From assembly GCA_009885445.1 (NCBI GenBank), contig VFKQ01000146.1, forward strand, positions 1 to 5,243: a stretch of DNA of 5,243 nt, in the 5' to 3' direction. Under the pieces are notes generated by a model. That model ran no database searches. It saw only the letters and a program-made list of their open reading frames with translations, and had not been told where the DNA came from. The position numbers were made by a program, and so were the translations under genes. Origin of the DNA: Anaerolineaceae bacterium. GTDB taxonomy: Bacteria; Chloroflexota; Anaerolineae; Anaerolineales; Villigracilaceae. Shown here piece by piece: positions 1-5,071 of the stretch (within the stretch, counting starts at the first letter, position 1; each line of letters begins with the position of its first letter).

Positions 1-896
1 ACCACGTCCACACCGACATCGGTCATCGTTGCCGCGGCGCGCGCGTGAATGGAAAACTTGTCCCGTTGGACCATGCCCTTAAAACCGGCGACCAGGTCGA
101 AGTCCTGACAGCGAAGCGCGGGGGGCCGAGTCGCGATTGGTTAAATATAAATCTCGGACTGGTACGCACTCAACGGGCGCGGTCAAAAATCCGCACCTGG
201 TTTAAAAAAGATAATGCGGATTTAAATCTCGTCTCGGGCCGCGCCACATTGGAACGTGAGTTAAGTCGCCTCGGCATCAGCGAAACAAATTTTGAAAGCA
301 TGGCGCGCGGACTCGGCTACAAAATTCCCGACGATATGTACGTAGACATCGGCACCGGCGACCTGCCCGTCAGCCGCATCGTCAAGGAACTCTCCGAGAC
401 CCAAGCCGGCGCGGACCTGCTGGAGGCGGGCACGCCAAAAAGTGAAGCGACCGCCACCGACGCCATCAACGTGCTCGGCGTGAAGGGACTGCTGACCACA
501 ATGGCAAAATGTTGCAACCCCACCCCCGGCGACGAGATCATCGGCTACATCACGCGCGGCCGCGGCGCAACGATTCATCGTCAGGATTGCCCAAATATTT
601 TAGCCGCCGCAGACCGCGAGCGACTCGTGCAGGTCTCGTGGGGCGAACAGGTACGCACATACTCCGTTCCGATTCGCATCCATGCCTACGACCGTCAGGG
701 GTTGATGGGCGACATTTCAAACCTGCTCAACAACGAGGGAGTCAACATCGCCGACGTGGGCGTGAAGGTCGAAGAAAATGTCGCCGAGTTAAAACTCATC
801 GTCGAAGTGCGCGACATCACCCAACTCAGCCGCATCTTGACGCGCATCGAGAATATCCCCAACGTGTTGGAAGCGCAGAGAGTCAGGCCCGGGTGA
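1..896 (+). CDS. rel: RelA/SpoT-family (p)ppGpp synthetase/hydrolase, C-terminal part (5' end outside window)
   Basis: This is the regulatory C-terminal half of a long RelA-SpoT homologue, which makes and/or degrades the alarmone (p)ppGpp from GTP/GDP and ATP on or near the ribosome. The reading frame is open from base 3, giving 297 residues of a protein normally about 720-750 long, so the catalytic domains lie upstream. The order seen is: end of the TGS domain (VHTDIGHRCRGARVNGKLVP, then GDQVEVLTAKRGGPSRDWLN, residues 2-48); a helical region with RSKIRTWFKK; a zinc-finger/CC domain with Cys170-Cys171, His192 and Cys196, spaced as in E. coli RelA; and an ACT domain at about residues 210-295. 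The GTG at base 45 lies inside the TGS domain and is not a start. Whether this enzyme has synthetase, hydrolase or both activities cannot be seen here. The symbol is generic. Confidence 0.96.
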   Translation, partial: HVHTDIGHRCRGARVNGKLVPLDHALKTGDQVEVLTAKRGGPSRDWLNINLGLVRTQRARSKIRTWFKKDNADLNLVSGRATLERELSRLGISETNFESMARGLGYKIPDDMYVDIGTGDLPVSRIVKELSETQAGADLLEAGTPKSEATATDAINVLGVKGLLTTMAKCCNPTPGDEIIGYITRGRGATIHRQDCPNILAAADRERLVQVSWGEQVRTYSVPIRIHAYDRQGLMGDISNLLNNEGVNIADVGVKVEENVAELKLIVEVRDITQLSRILTRIENIPNVLEAQRVRPG

Positions 897-898
897 GT

Positions 899-923
899 CA
901 GTAATCAGTAATCAGTAATCAGT
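899..923. repeat. Tandem 7-mer repeat, CAGTAAT x3 plus CAGT
   Basis: Three exact copies of CAGTAAT (899-905, 906-912, 913-919) are followed by a partial CAGT. The array begins two bases after the rel stop codon. No hairpin or U-run follows, so it does not look like a terminator. It resembles the short tandem repeats scattered between genes in some bacterial genomes; its function is unknown. Confidence 0.85.
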
Positions 924-967
924 CTGCGGTGAAATTCATGAAAGTACCCTGTGACATACTAAAAAAC

Positions 968-991
968 ATGCAGCGTGATAATGATTTTTTC
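968..991 (+). other. Probable frameshift site at the start of the small gene (T run 985-990)
   Basis: The ATG at 968 opens a frame reading MQRDNDF and then goes out of phase, ending at a TGA at 1052-1054. Removing one T from the six-T run at 985-990 joins that beginning to the downstream frame and reads MQRDNDFSVAERGKFYRAEV. From memory, this is the usual opening of a family of small antitoxin-like proteins (MRDEYDFSxxxRGKFYRP type). The base may be a real indel, a slippage-prone site or a sequencing/assembly error in a homopolymer. Confidence 0.65.
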
Positions 992-1172
992 TGTGGCGGA
1001 GCGTGGAAAATTCTATCGCGCCGAAGTAGAGTTTCATTTCCCCGTTTATCTTGAGCCGGACATCAATGACTTTCTTGCGAAACTCGCTGAAGAAAAAAAA
1101 GTCCCTGTGGATGAGTTAGTAAATAAGTTACTGCGCGCAGATATGGGCATCATCCAAAGCGCGGCGAAATAG
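981..1172 (+). CDS. Small ribbon-helix-helix/CopG-like antitoxin-type protein, N-terminus lost to a frameshift
   Basis: The protein is about 63 residues from the ATG at 981; a GTG at 975 is in the same frame and gives 65. The visible body is RGKFYRAEVEFHFPVYLEPD, followed by a helix rich in Ala, Glu and Lys, then VPVDELVNKLLRADM. A short strand (FPVYLEP) followed by two helices fits a ribbon-helix-helix DNA-binding fold of the CopG/antitoxin type. No good ribosome binding site precedes 975 or 981. With one T fewer at 985-990 the gene would start at 968 and give a 67-residue protein with the family's usual opening. It is therefore either a broken gene, a gene carrying a sequencing error, or a shortened protein. 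No toxin gene lies beside it on the same strand, so its partner and role are unknown. It is followed closely by a strong terminator. Confidence 0.6.
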   Translation: MIFSVAERGKFYRAEVEFHFPVYLEPDINDFLAKLAEEKKVPVDELVNKLLRADMGIIQSAAK

Positions 1173-1186
1173 ACTCACAGAATCAC

Positions 1187-1221
1187 AAAAAACTCGGAGA
1201 TTTATCGTCTCCGAGTTTTTT
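1187..1221. terminator. Strong bidirectional Rho-independent terminator
   Basis: A perfect inverted repeat has arms at 1187-1200 and 1208-1221 and a 7-base loop. The GC-rich core (CTCGGAGA/TCTCCGAG) is flanked by six A on the left and six T on the right, so either strand yields a hairpin with a U-run. It lies between the small gene ending at 1172 (+) and the toxin gene ending at 1287 (-), and can end transcription from both sides. Confidence 0.93.
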
Positions 1222-1286
1222 GTTAAAACACAGAACCTGTTACGACCAACTCCCGCCTGCTCCCCGCACTCAAAGGAGTTTATTGA

Positions 1287-1661
1287 TTACGATTTTTCAA
1301 TATATCGAACCCCGGGTATATCTATGAAATGCGCATCTTGAGTCCATAGAATTGCATTGTGCGCGCGGGCTGTGGCAAGGATAATGCTGTCTGCCATCGG
1401 CAGTTTCATGTCAATTGAAATTTGAGCCGCACTTAGCGCAAGCGATGTGTCCAGTTCCACTATCTGGCCTTCGTGCATGTCGCTGATATTGGCGCGCGCA
1501 GTTTTTACATCGCGTTGCTGTTGTATTTTCTTGAAAACTTCATAAATACAAATCACGGGAATCAATAACTGCTGCGCATCTTCAATGGCGGGCGCGAAGA
1601 AATCGGCGTTCTCCGCCTCGGCGAAGTATTCCAGCCAACCTGACGAATCGACAACGTTCAT
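1287..1661 (-). CDS. vapC: PIN-domain toxin (VapC family), partner of an AbrB-type antitoxin
   Basis: The 124-residue protein is a full-length PIN-domain ribonuclease, the toxin of a type II toxin-antitoxin pair. VapC-type toxins cleave RNA, often tRNA or rRNA, using Mg2+ held by acidic residues. The expected acids are present: Asp5 (MNVVDSSGWLEYF), Glu41 (YEVFKK), Asp91 (LPMADSIILATA) and Asp109 (LWTQDAHF). The toxin looks intact, with no missing key residue. Its start codon overlaps the antitoxin stop as ATGA (1658-1661), which indicates translational coupling and a two-gene operon. The particular RNA target cannot be told from sequence. The gene ends about 65 bases before the bidirectional terminator at 1187-1221, its likely transcript end. 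Confidence 0.93.
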   Translation of the reverse strand: MNVVDSSGWLEYFAEAENADFFAPAIEDAQQLLIPVICIYEVFKKIQQQRDVKTARANISDMHEGQIVELDTSLALSAAQISIDMKLPMADSIILATARAHNAILWTQDAHFIDIPGVRYIEKS

Positions 1662-1867
1662 AGGCGATCTTCCTGCTCCCTTTCAACAGTGGTATCAATT
1701 CCGCGCAACGAGCCGCGCGCCTCGCGAATCGGCCTGACCGGAATGAGCACAACATGATTATCGTACGCAATCACGCGCAGTTTTTGCCCTGGCTTAACAT
1801 GCAACATTTCGCGAACTTGTCGTGGAATTACGACCTGAAACTTTGGGGATACCGTTACTGTATTCAT
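1658..1867 (-). CDS. AbrB/MazE-type (SpoVT-AbrB fold) antitoxin
   Basis: This 69-residue antitoxin is the first gene of a two-gene operon with the PIN toxin. Residues about 3-46 form a swapped-hairpin AbrB DNA-binding domain (TVTVSPKFQVVIPRQVRE, then LHVKPGQKLRVI and HVVLIPV). The tail at about 47-69 (EARGSLRGIDTTVEREQEDR) matches the conserved toxin-binding tail of AbrB antitoxins paired with PIN toxins, as I recall that family. The start at 1867 is supported by an AGGAGA ribosome binding site (plus-strand 1873-1878), 5 bases upstream. Antitoxins of this class normally repress their own operon together with the toxin. A palindrome at 1900-1916 over the operon's -10 box is the obvious candidate operator. 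The family is often labelled VapB or MazE; I leave the symbol blank. Confidence 0.93.
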   Translation of the reverse strand: MNTVTVSPKFQVVIPRQVREMLHVKPGQKLRVIAYDNHVVLIPVRPIREARGSLRGIDTTVEREQEDRL

Positions 1868-1899
1868 ACGAATCTCCTATCGATCCTGTTTTCGTTTTG

Positions 1900-1916
1900 C
1901 GATTATAGCATAATCG
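1900..1916. promoter_or_regulatory. Palindrome, candidate antitoxin operator
   Basis: This is a perfect inverted repeat, CGATTAT-AGC-ATAATCG (7-bp arms, 3-bp centre). It covers the -10 box of the leftward toxin-antitoxin promoter. A further ATAATC half-site lies at 1925-1930, within the rightward -10 box, 15 bases from the ATAATC at 1910-1915. The position suits autorepression by the AbrB-type antitoxin; binding itself is inference. Confidence 0.6.
1902..1910 (-). promoter_or_regulatory. Extended -10 promoter of the AbrB/PIN toxin-antitoxin operon
   Basis: Read on the minus strand the site is TGC-TATAAT, a consensus -10 hexamer (plus-strand 1902-1907) with the extended TGn motif. No good -35 is seen 16-18 bases upstream, as is common for extended -10 promoters. 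Transcription would start near 1895, leaving a leader of about 28 bases that contains the AGGAGA site. Confidence 0.65.
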
Positions 1917-1920
1917 AAAT

Positions 1921-1929
1921 TGATATAAT
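1921..1929 (+). promoter_or_regulatory. Extended -10 promoter of the EamA transporter gene
   Basis: TGA-TATAAT is a consensus -10 hexamer (1924-1929) with an extended TGn motif. A TTGCGA at 1897-1902 is 21 bases away, too far to be a normal -35. Transcription would start near 1936. The transporter start follows at 1960, with an AAAGGA ribosome binding site at 1947-1952. Confidence 0.65.
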
Positions 1930-1959
1930 CCCGCCATCGCCCCGCTAAAGGACTCCCCC

Positions 1960-2844
1960 ATGCCCACCTCCCGCCTCGTCCCCAGCCTCAAAGCCATCTT
2001 CGCCGTCGTCGTTTGGGGCGGAACCTTCATCGCCACCAAAATCGCGCTGACGGAGGTCTCGCCCGCCACCATCGTGTGGATTCGTTTCGGCATCGGCGTG
2101 CTGATTCTGGGCATCACCGTCGTGGCGCGCAAACAATTCGCCCTGCCCGAACGCGGCGACATCGCTTATCTTGCCTTGCTCGGGTTTCTGGCCGTCACAT
2201 TTCACCAATGGTTGCAAGCCACTGGTCTCATCACTGCGCAGGCCACCACCACTGCATGGATCGTGGCCACCTCGCCCGTTTTTATTGCAGTGCTCGGCTG
2301 GCTAGTGCTCAAAGAAAAATTGGGTTGGACGCGCGTCGGCGGAATTGCGCTGGCCGCGTTTGGCGTCCTGCTCATCGTCAGCAAGGGGAATCTCGGCGCG
2401 TTGTTCGCGGGCAACGAAGGCACGTTCGGCGATGTTCTAATTCTGATCAGCGCGGTTAACTGGGCCGTGGTCACTGTGCTCTCGCGGCGTGAGCTGGCCC
2501 GTCACCCCGCGACGCGCATGATGTTCTACATGATGCTCTTCGGCTGGATTTTTTCGTGCGTCTGGATTTTCGGATTCGGCCCCGCGCTGACAGAAATTCC
2601 GCACCTGACCACACGCGGCTGGACCGCGATTCTGGTTCTGGGAATCTTCGGTTCTGGCTTCGCATACATCGCCTACTACGACGCGTTGCAAGTGTTGCCC
2701 GCCTCACAGTTGGGCGCGTTCTTAAACATTGAGCCGCTGGTCACTGCATTGTTGGCGACGTTCATGTTAAACGAACCGCTCACCATCATCGCGGTGAGCG
2801 GCGGCGCAATTATTTTGTTGGGGGTTTGGTTGGTGAATAAATAA
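1960..2844 (+). CDS. EamA/DMT-superfamily ten-helix membrane transporter
   Basis: The 294-residue integral membrane protein has the standard length and design of the drug/metabolite transporter superfamily: two EamA repeats of five helices each (about residues 11-142 and 157-292). Probable membrane segments are near 10-28, 36-56, 67-86, 95-116, 124-141, 157-175, 186-206, 221-243, 250-270 and 276-293. The end of each repeat carries the typical pattern: SPVFIAVLGWLVLKEKLGW (105-123) and EPLVTALLATFMLNEPLT (258-275). Family members export or import amino acids, nucleobases, sugars or other small metabolites. The substrate cannot be assigned, and the neighbouring genes give no strong hint. The ATG at 1960 has an AAAGGA site 7 bases upstream. 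The gene is divergent from the AbrB/PIN operon and convergent with cbs. Confidence 0.93.
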   Translation: MPTSRLVPSLKAIFAVVVWGGTFIATKIALTEVSPATIVWIRFGIGVLILGITVVARKQFALPERGDIAYLALLGFLAVTFHQWLQATGLITAQATTTAWIVATSPVFIAVLGWLVLKEKLGWTRVGGIALAAFGVLLIVSKGNLGALFAGNEGTFGDVLILISAVNWAVVTVLSRRELARHPATRMMFYMMLFGWIFSCVWIFGFGPALTEIPHLTTRGWTAILVLGIFGSGFAYIAYYDALQVLPASQLGAFLNIEPLVTALLATFMLNEPLTIIAVSGGAIILLGVWLVNK

Positions 2845-2850
2845 TGGTGC

Positions 2851-2885
2851 CTTGTAGGGGCACGGCGGCGCCGTGCCCCTACAAG
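2851..2885. repeat. Perfect GC-rich hairpin between convergent genes (REP-like element or bidirectional terminator)
   Basis: The inverted repeat has 16-bp arms (CTTGTAGGGGCACGGC at 2851-2866 and its complement at 2870-2885) and a 3-base loop. It lies 6 bases after the transporter stop and 4 bases before the cbs stop, so it can shape both transcript ends. No run of T follows on either strand, so a classic Rho-independent terminator is less likely. The core (TAGGGGCACGGC..GCCGTGCCCCTA) resembles dispersed palindromes of the REP/MITE-like kind that I recall from several bacterial phyla; the copy number in this genome cannot be judged. Confidence 0.85.
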
Positions 2886-2889
2886 AAAA

Positions 2890-4302
2890 TCATATCTTCC
2901 CCGCCACATAATCCAGCACGTCAATCTTCGTCAAAATTCCGGTGGGGCGATTCGCGTCGACCACGATCAGCGCGTATCCCTGCGTCAGCGAGGGCATGGC
3001 GGTTTCGAGCATCGTGTCAGAGGAAAACACCGCGCCTGCTTTTTGCACAAGCGCATCAATCGTTTCATTCGGACTGTGCTCCTGCTTGTCGAGCATGTGA
3101 TTGAGCAAGTCCACTTCCTCGATGAGGCCTGCAAGCGTTCCGTCCGCGCTGACAACGGGCATCTGCGAAACGGCGTTCTGATGCATCACCGTCACCACCT
3201 TACGAATCGAGTCGCCCAGCGCCGCGGTGAATAAGGCTTTGTTCGGTTTGGCGATCAACAAATCGCCCAGCGCCATTTCGCCAAATTCCATCGAGAGGAA
3301 GCCGAATTCGCGCATCCATTTGTCGTCGTAGAATTTTGACAGGTAGCGCGAACCCGAATCGGGCAGGATGACGACCGGCAATCTGTCAGCGGGGAGTTTG
3401 CGGCAGTACTTCATCGCGCCCGCAATCGCGGAGCCGGACGAGCCGCCCGCGAAAATTCCCTCCTGTCGCACAAGTTGACGCGCCCACAAAAATGACTCGC
3501 GGTCGCCGGCGCGCTCAATTACGTCTACATATTTTATTTCCATCGTGGATGGCAAAAAGTCCTCGCCGATGCCTTCCACCTTATAAGTTTTGGGGTACAC
3601 GCCCGAGGGGATGACGCCTTTGTTCTGCCAGATTTCTGTGAGGATGGAACCTTCGATGTCCACGCCGACAATGGTGATGTTTGGATTCTTGGCTTTGAGA
3701 TAACGTCCCACGCCGGTGATCGTCCCGCCGGTGCCGATGCCGATGATGACGTCGGTGAGCTTGCCTTCGGTCTGCTCCCACAACTCGGGGCCTGTGCTAA
3801 GTTCGTGGGTCTTTGGATTATCTGGATTGTGATACTGATTCGCGAGAATCGCGTTGGGCACTTCACGCGCAAATTTCTTGGCCACTTCATAATAAGAGCG
3901 CGGATCGCCCGGGCCAGCGTCGGTGGGCGTGATGACCACTTTCGCGCCATAGGCGCGCAACAATAAAATCTTTTCGTTGCTCATCTTGTCGGGCATGACG
4001 AAAATAGTTTTGTAACCTTTGAGCGCCGCCGCAATGGCGAGTCCCACGCCCGTGTTACCAGATGTCGCTTCCACAATCGTGCCACCGGGTTTGAGCTCAC
4101 CACGCTTTTCGGCCTGCTCCACAATGTACGCCCCCACTCGGTCTTTCACCGAGCCGCCCGGGTTCATAAATTCCAATTTGGCATACAGCGGAACGGGCAG
4201 GTCGCGGCCGATCCGTTCGAGGCGCACCAGCGGCGTATTGCCCATCGCGCCGATCAGGTTGTTGAATACTCTGCGTTCTTTTGATTCGGGAAGTCCTGTC
4301 AT
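2890..4302 (-). CDS. cbs: Cystathionine beta-synthase with C-terminal CBS-domain pair
   Basis: The 470-residue PLP enzyme condenses L-serine (or a derivative) with homocysteine to give cystathionine, the first step of reverse transsulfuration. Residues about 12-330 form the fold type II catalytic domain. Lys53 in NPGGSVKDR is the Schiff-base lysine, SGNTG (81-85) contacts the cofactor, GTGGT (190-194) forms the phosphate loop, EGIGEDF is at 243-249, GGSSGSA at 286-292, and Ser316 in PDSGS lies near the pyridine nitrogen. Two CBS domains (about 346-405 and 410-470) form a Bateman module that may bind an adenosyl ligand. The heme-binding N-terminal extension of animal enzymes is absent. The start at 4302 is chosen because AAAGGAG lies 5 bases upstream; an in-frame ATG at 4338 adds 12 unlikely residues and overlaps the probable -10 box. 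Cysteine synthase is the main alternative, but the CBS domains and EGIGEDF favour cystathionine beta-synthase. No cystathionine lyase gene is in view. Confidence 0.93.
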   Translation of the reverse strand: MTGLPESKERRVFNNLIGAMGNTPLVRLERIGRDLPVPLYAKLEFMNPGGSVKDRVGAYIVEQAEKRGELKPGGTIVEATSGNTGVGLAIAAALKGYKTIFVMPDKMSNEKILLLRAYGAKVVITPTDAGPGDPRSYYEVAKKFAREVPNAILANQYHNPDNPKTHELSTGPELWEQTEGKLTDVIIGIGTGGTITGVGRYLKAKNPNITIVGVDIEGSILTEIWQNKGVIPSGVYPKTYKVEGIGEDFLPSTMEIKYVDVIERAGDRESFLWARQLVRQEGIFAGGSSGSAIAGAMKYCRKLPADRLPVVILPDSGSRYLSKFYDDKWMREFGFLSMEFGEMALGDLLIAKPNKALFTAALGDSIRKVVTVMHQNAVSQMPVVSADGTLAGLIEEVDLLNHMLDKQEHSPNETIDALVQKAGAVFSSDTMLETAMPSLTQGYALIVVDANRPTGILTKIDVLDYVAGKI

Positions 4303-4307
4303 TCTCG

Positions 4308-4314
4308 CTCCTTT
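4308..4314 (-). promoter_or_regulatory. Ribosome binding site that sets the cbs start
   Basis: Read on the minus strand this is AAAGGAG, 5 bases before the ATG at 4302. It decides for that start over the in-frame ATG at 4338, which has no such site. Confidence 0.85.
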
Positions 4315-4329
4315 GATGAAAGTAACGCG

Positions 4330-4335
4330 ATTATA
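4330..4335 (-). promoter_or_regulatory. Probable -10 box of cbs
   Basis: The minus strand reads TATAAT here, 27 bases upstream of the ATG at 4302. No clear -35 is found 16-18 bases further upstream, so the promoter may be weak or depend on an activator. It is divergent from the second toxin-antitoxin promoter, whose -35 begins about 30 bases away. Confidence 0.45.
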
Positions 4336-4363
4336 CACGTAAGGAAAAAATCAGATTCCAGAC

Positions 4364-4391
4364 TTGACAGAAAAACTACTCTGTTTATAAT
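4364..4391 (+). promoter_or_regulatory. Consensus sigma-70-type promoter of the RHH/PIN toxin-antitoxin operon
   Basis: TTGACA (4364-4369) and TATAAT (4386-4391) are separated by 16 bases, a full match to both consensus hexamers. Transcription should start near 4398, giving a leader of about 27 bases with a GGAGG site at 4414-4418. An inverted repeat, ACAGA (4367-4371) and TCTGT (4380-4384), lies in and beside the spacer. A second, imperfect one, GGTTTC/GGAACC, lies at 4392-4397 and 4403-4408. Both are placed where an autorepressor would act. Confidence 0.85.
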
Positions 4392-4424
4392 GGTTTCAAA
4401 ACGGAACCGAAATGGAGGCTTCCA

Positions 4425-4667
4425 ATGACCGCAATAACGATAAAAAACATTCCAGACGAGATCTATGTGCTTTTGAGGGAAAAGGCCAAAAGCAATAATC
4501 GCAGTATTAACAGCGAAGTTATTTTGGCCATCAAAGCTGCGGTGATGTCCCGCCCTATTAATGTAGAGGCCGCCATTAAACGCGCCCGCAAGATTCAAGA
4601 GTTGACGGCTCATTACGTTATCACAGACGAGGAAATCACACGCTTCAAAAATGAGGGCCGCAAATGA
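4425..4667 (+). CDS. vapB: Ribbon-helix-helix (FitA/VapB-like) antitoxin
   Basis: The 80-residue protein is the antitoxin of a type II toxin-antitoxin pair. Residues 1-42 form a ribbon-helix-helix DNA-binding domain: strand TAITIKNIPDEIY, then helices with LLREKAKSNNRSINSEVI (the NRSINSE turn is typical of FitA-like and Arc-type antitoxins) and ILAIKAAV. The charged C-terminal part (about 45-80, ending ITRFKNEGRK) would wrap the toxin. The start at 4425 has GGAGG 6 bases upstream. The stop overlaps the toxin start as ATGA (4664-4667), so the two are translationally coupled. Autoregulation through inverted repeats in the upstream promoter is expected for the family. This antitoxin is unrelated in fold to the AbrB-type one at 1658-1867. 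Confidence 0.92.
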   Translation: MTAITIKNIPDEIYVLLREKAKSNNRSINSEVILAIKAAVMSRPINVEAAIKRARKIQELTAHYVITDEEITRFKNEGRK

Positions 4668-5071
4668 TCGTGGTTGACTCTAATATTTTGGCCTACTATC
4701 ATCTGAAGAGCGAGTTCTCAGAGATGGCATTCAGCGCGTACCGGCGAGATCCTCAATGGGTCTCGCCAGTGCTTTGGCGAAGCGAGTTTCAAAACGTTTT
4801 AGCGGGCTATCTGAGAAAAAAACTGATTCAATTGCCTAAAGCAAAGCAAGTTATGGAGGAAGCGCTGGAACTAATGCTGGAGTCGGAATTTCAAGCCCAG
4901 TCGCACAAGGTCTTAGATTTAATCAGTACAAGCGCTTGCTCGTCCTACGATTGCGAATACGTCGCCCTCGCCATGCAATTTGATATCCCTCTACTCACAA
5001 ATGACAAAAGAATCCTGAGTCAATTCCCGGGCACAACTATTGGGTTAAAAGATTTTGTCTCGCAGAATTAA
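4664..5071 (+). CDS. vapC: PIN-domain toxin (VapC family)
   Basis: The 135-residue PIN-domain ribonuclease is the toxin of the second toxin-antitoxin pair. The metal-binding acids are all present: Asp5 (MIVVDSNILAYY), Glu41 (WRSEFQNVL), Asp96 (SSYDCEYVALA) and Asp114 (LLTNDKRIL). Length and motif order fit an intact, probably active toxin; the RNA target is unknown. It starts inside the antitoxin stop (ATGA overlap). The gene looks richer in A and T than rel, eamA and cbs, as toxin-antitoxin genes gained by transfer often are; this is an impression, not a measurement. Its TAA stop (5069-5071) overlaps the stop of the convergent rhodanese-domain gene, with no terminator between them. Confidence 0.92.
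   Translation: MIVVDSNILAYYHLKSEFSEMAFSAYRRDPQWVSPVLWRSEFQNVLAGYLRKKLIQLPKAKQVMEEALELMLESEFQAQSHKVLDLISTSACSSYDCEYVALAMQFDIPLLTNDKRILSQFPGTTIGLKDFVSQN

Noticed and set aside
45..47. GTG as a start codon for a 283-residue rel product
   Set aside because: The frame is open upstream to base 3, and the residues there (VHTDIGHRCRGAR) are part of the TGS domain, so the gene simply enters from outside the window.
509..904. 131-residue open frame overlapping rel in another frame
   Set aside because: It is Arg- and His-rich, lies wholly over the conserved zinc-finger and ACT domains of rel, and is a by-product of GC-rich codon use.
899..923. CRISPR-like array
   Set aside because: The units are 7 bases with no spacers, so it is a plain tandem repeat.
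932..960. Promoter for the small gene at 968-1172 (CATACT at 955-960 as a -10)
   Set aside because: The -10 matches poorly and no usable -35 lies 16-18 bases upstream; support is too weak to list.
1274..1327. Tiny plus-strand reading frame behind AAAGGAG at 1273-1279
   Set aside because: It would start with TTG at 1283 and end after about a dozen codons, antisense to the end of the PIN toxin gene; nothing supports it.
3534..3950. 138-residue open frame on the same strand inside cbs
   Set aside because: It overlaps conserved catalytic-domain coding sequence in another frame and has a composition (Ser, Arg, Pro) typical of shadow frames.
4303..4338. Longer start for cbs at 4338
   Set aside because: The 12 extra residues do not resemble the family, the stretch contains the AAAGGAG site and probable -10 box, and the ATG at 4302 is well placed behind that site.
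4299..4613. 104-residue minus-strand frame across the promoter region and the RHH antitoxin
   Set aside because: It is antisense to a well-supported antitoxin gene and its promoter and has no recognisable motif.
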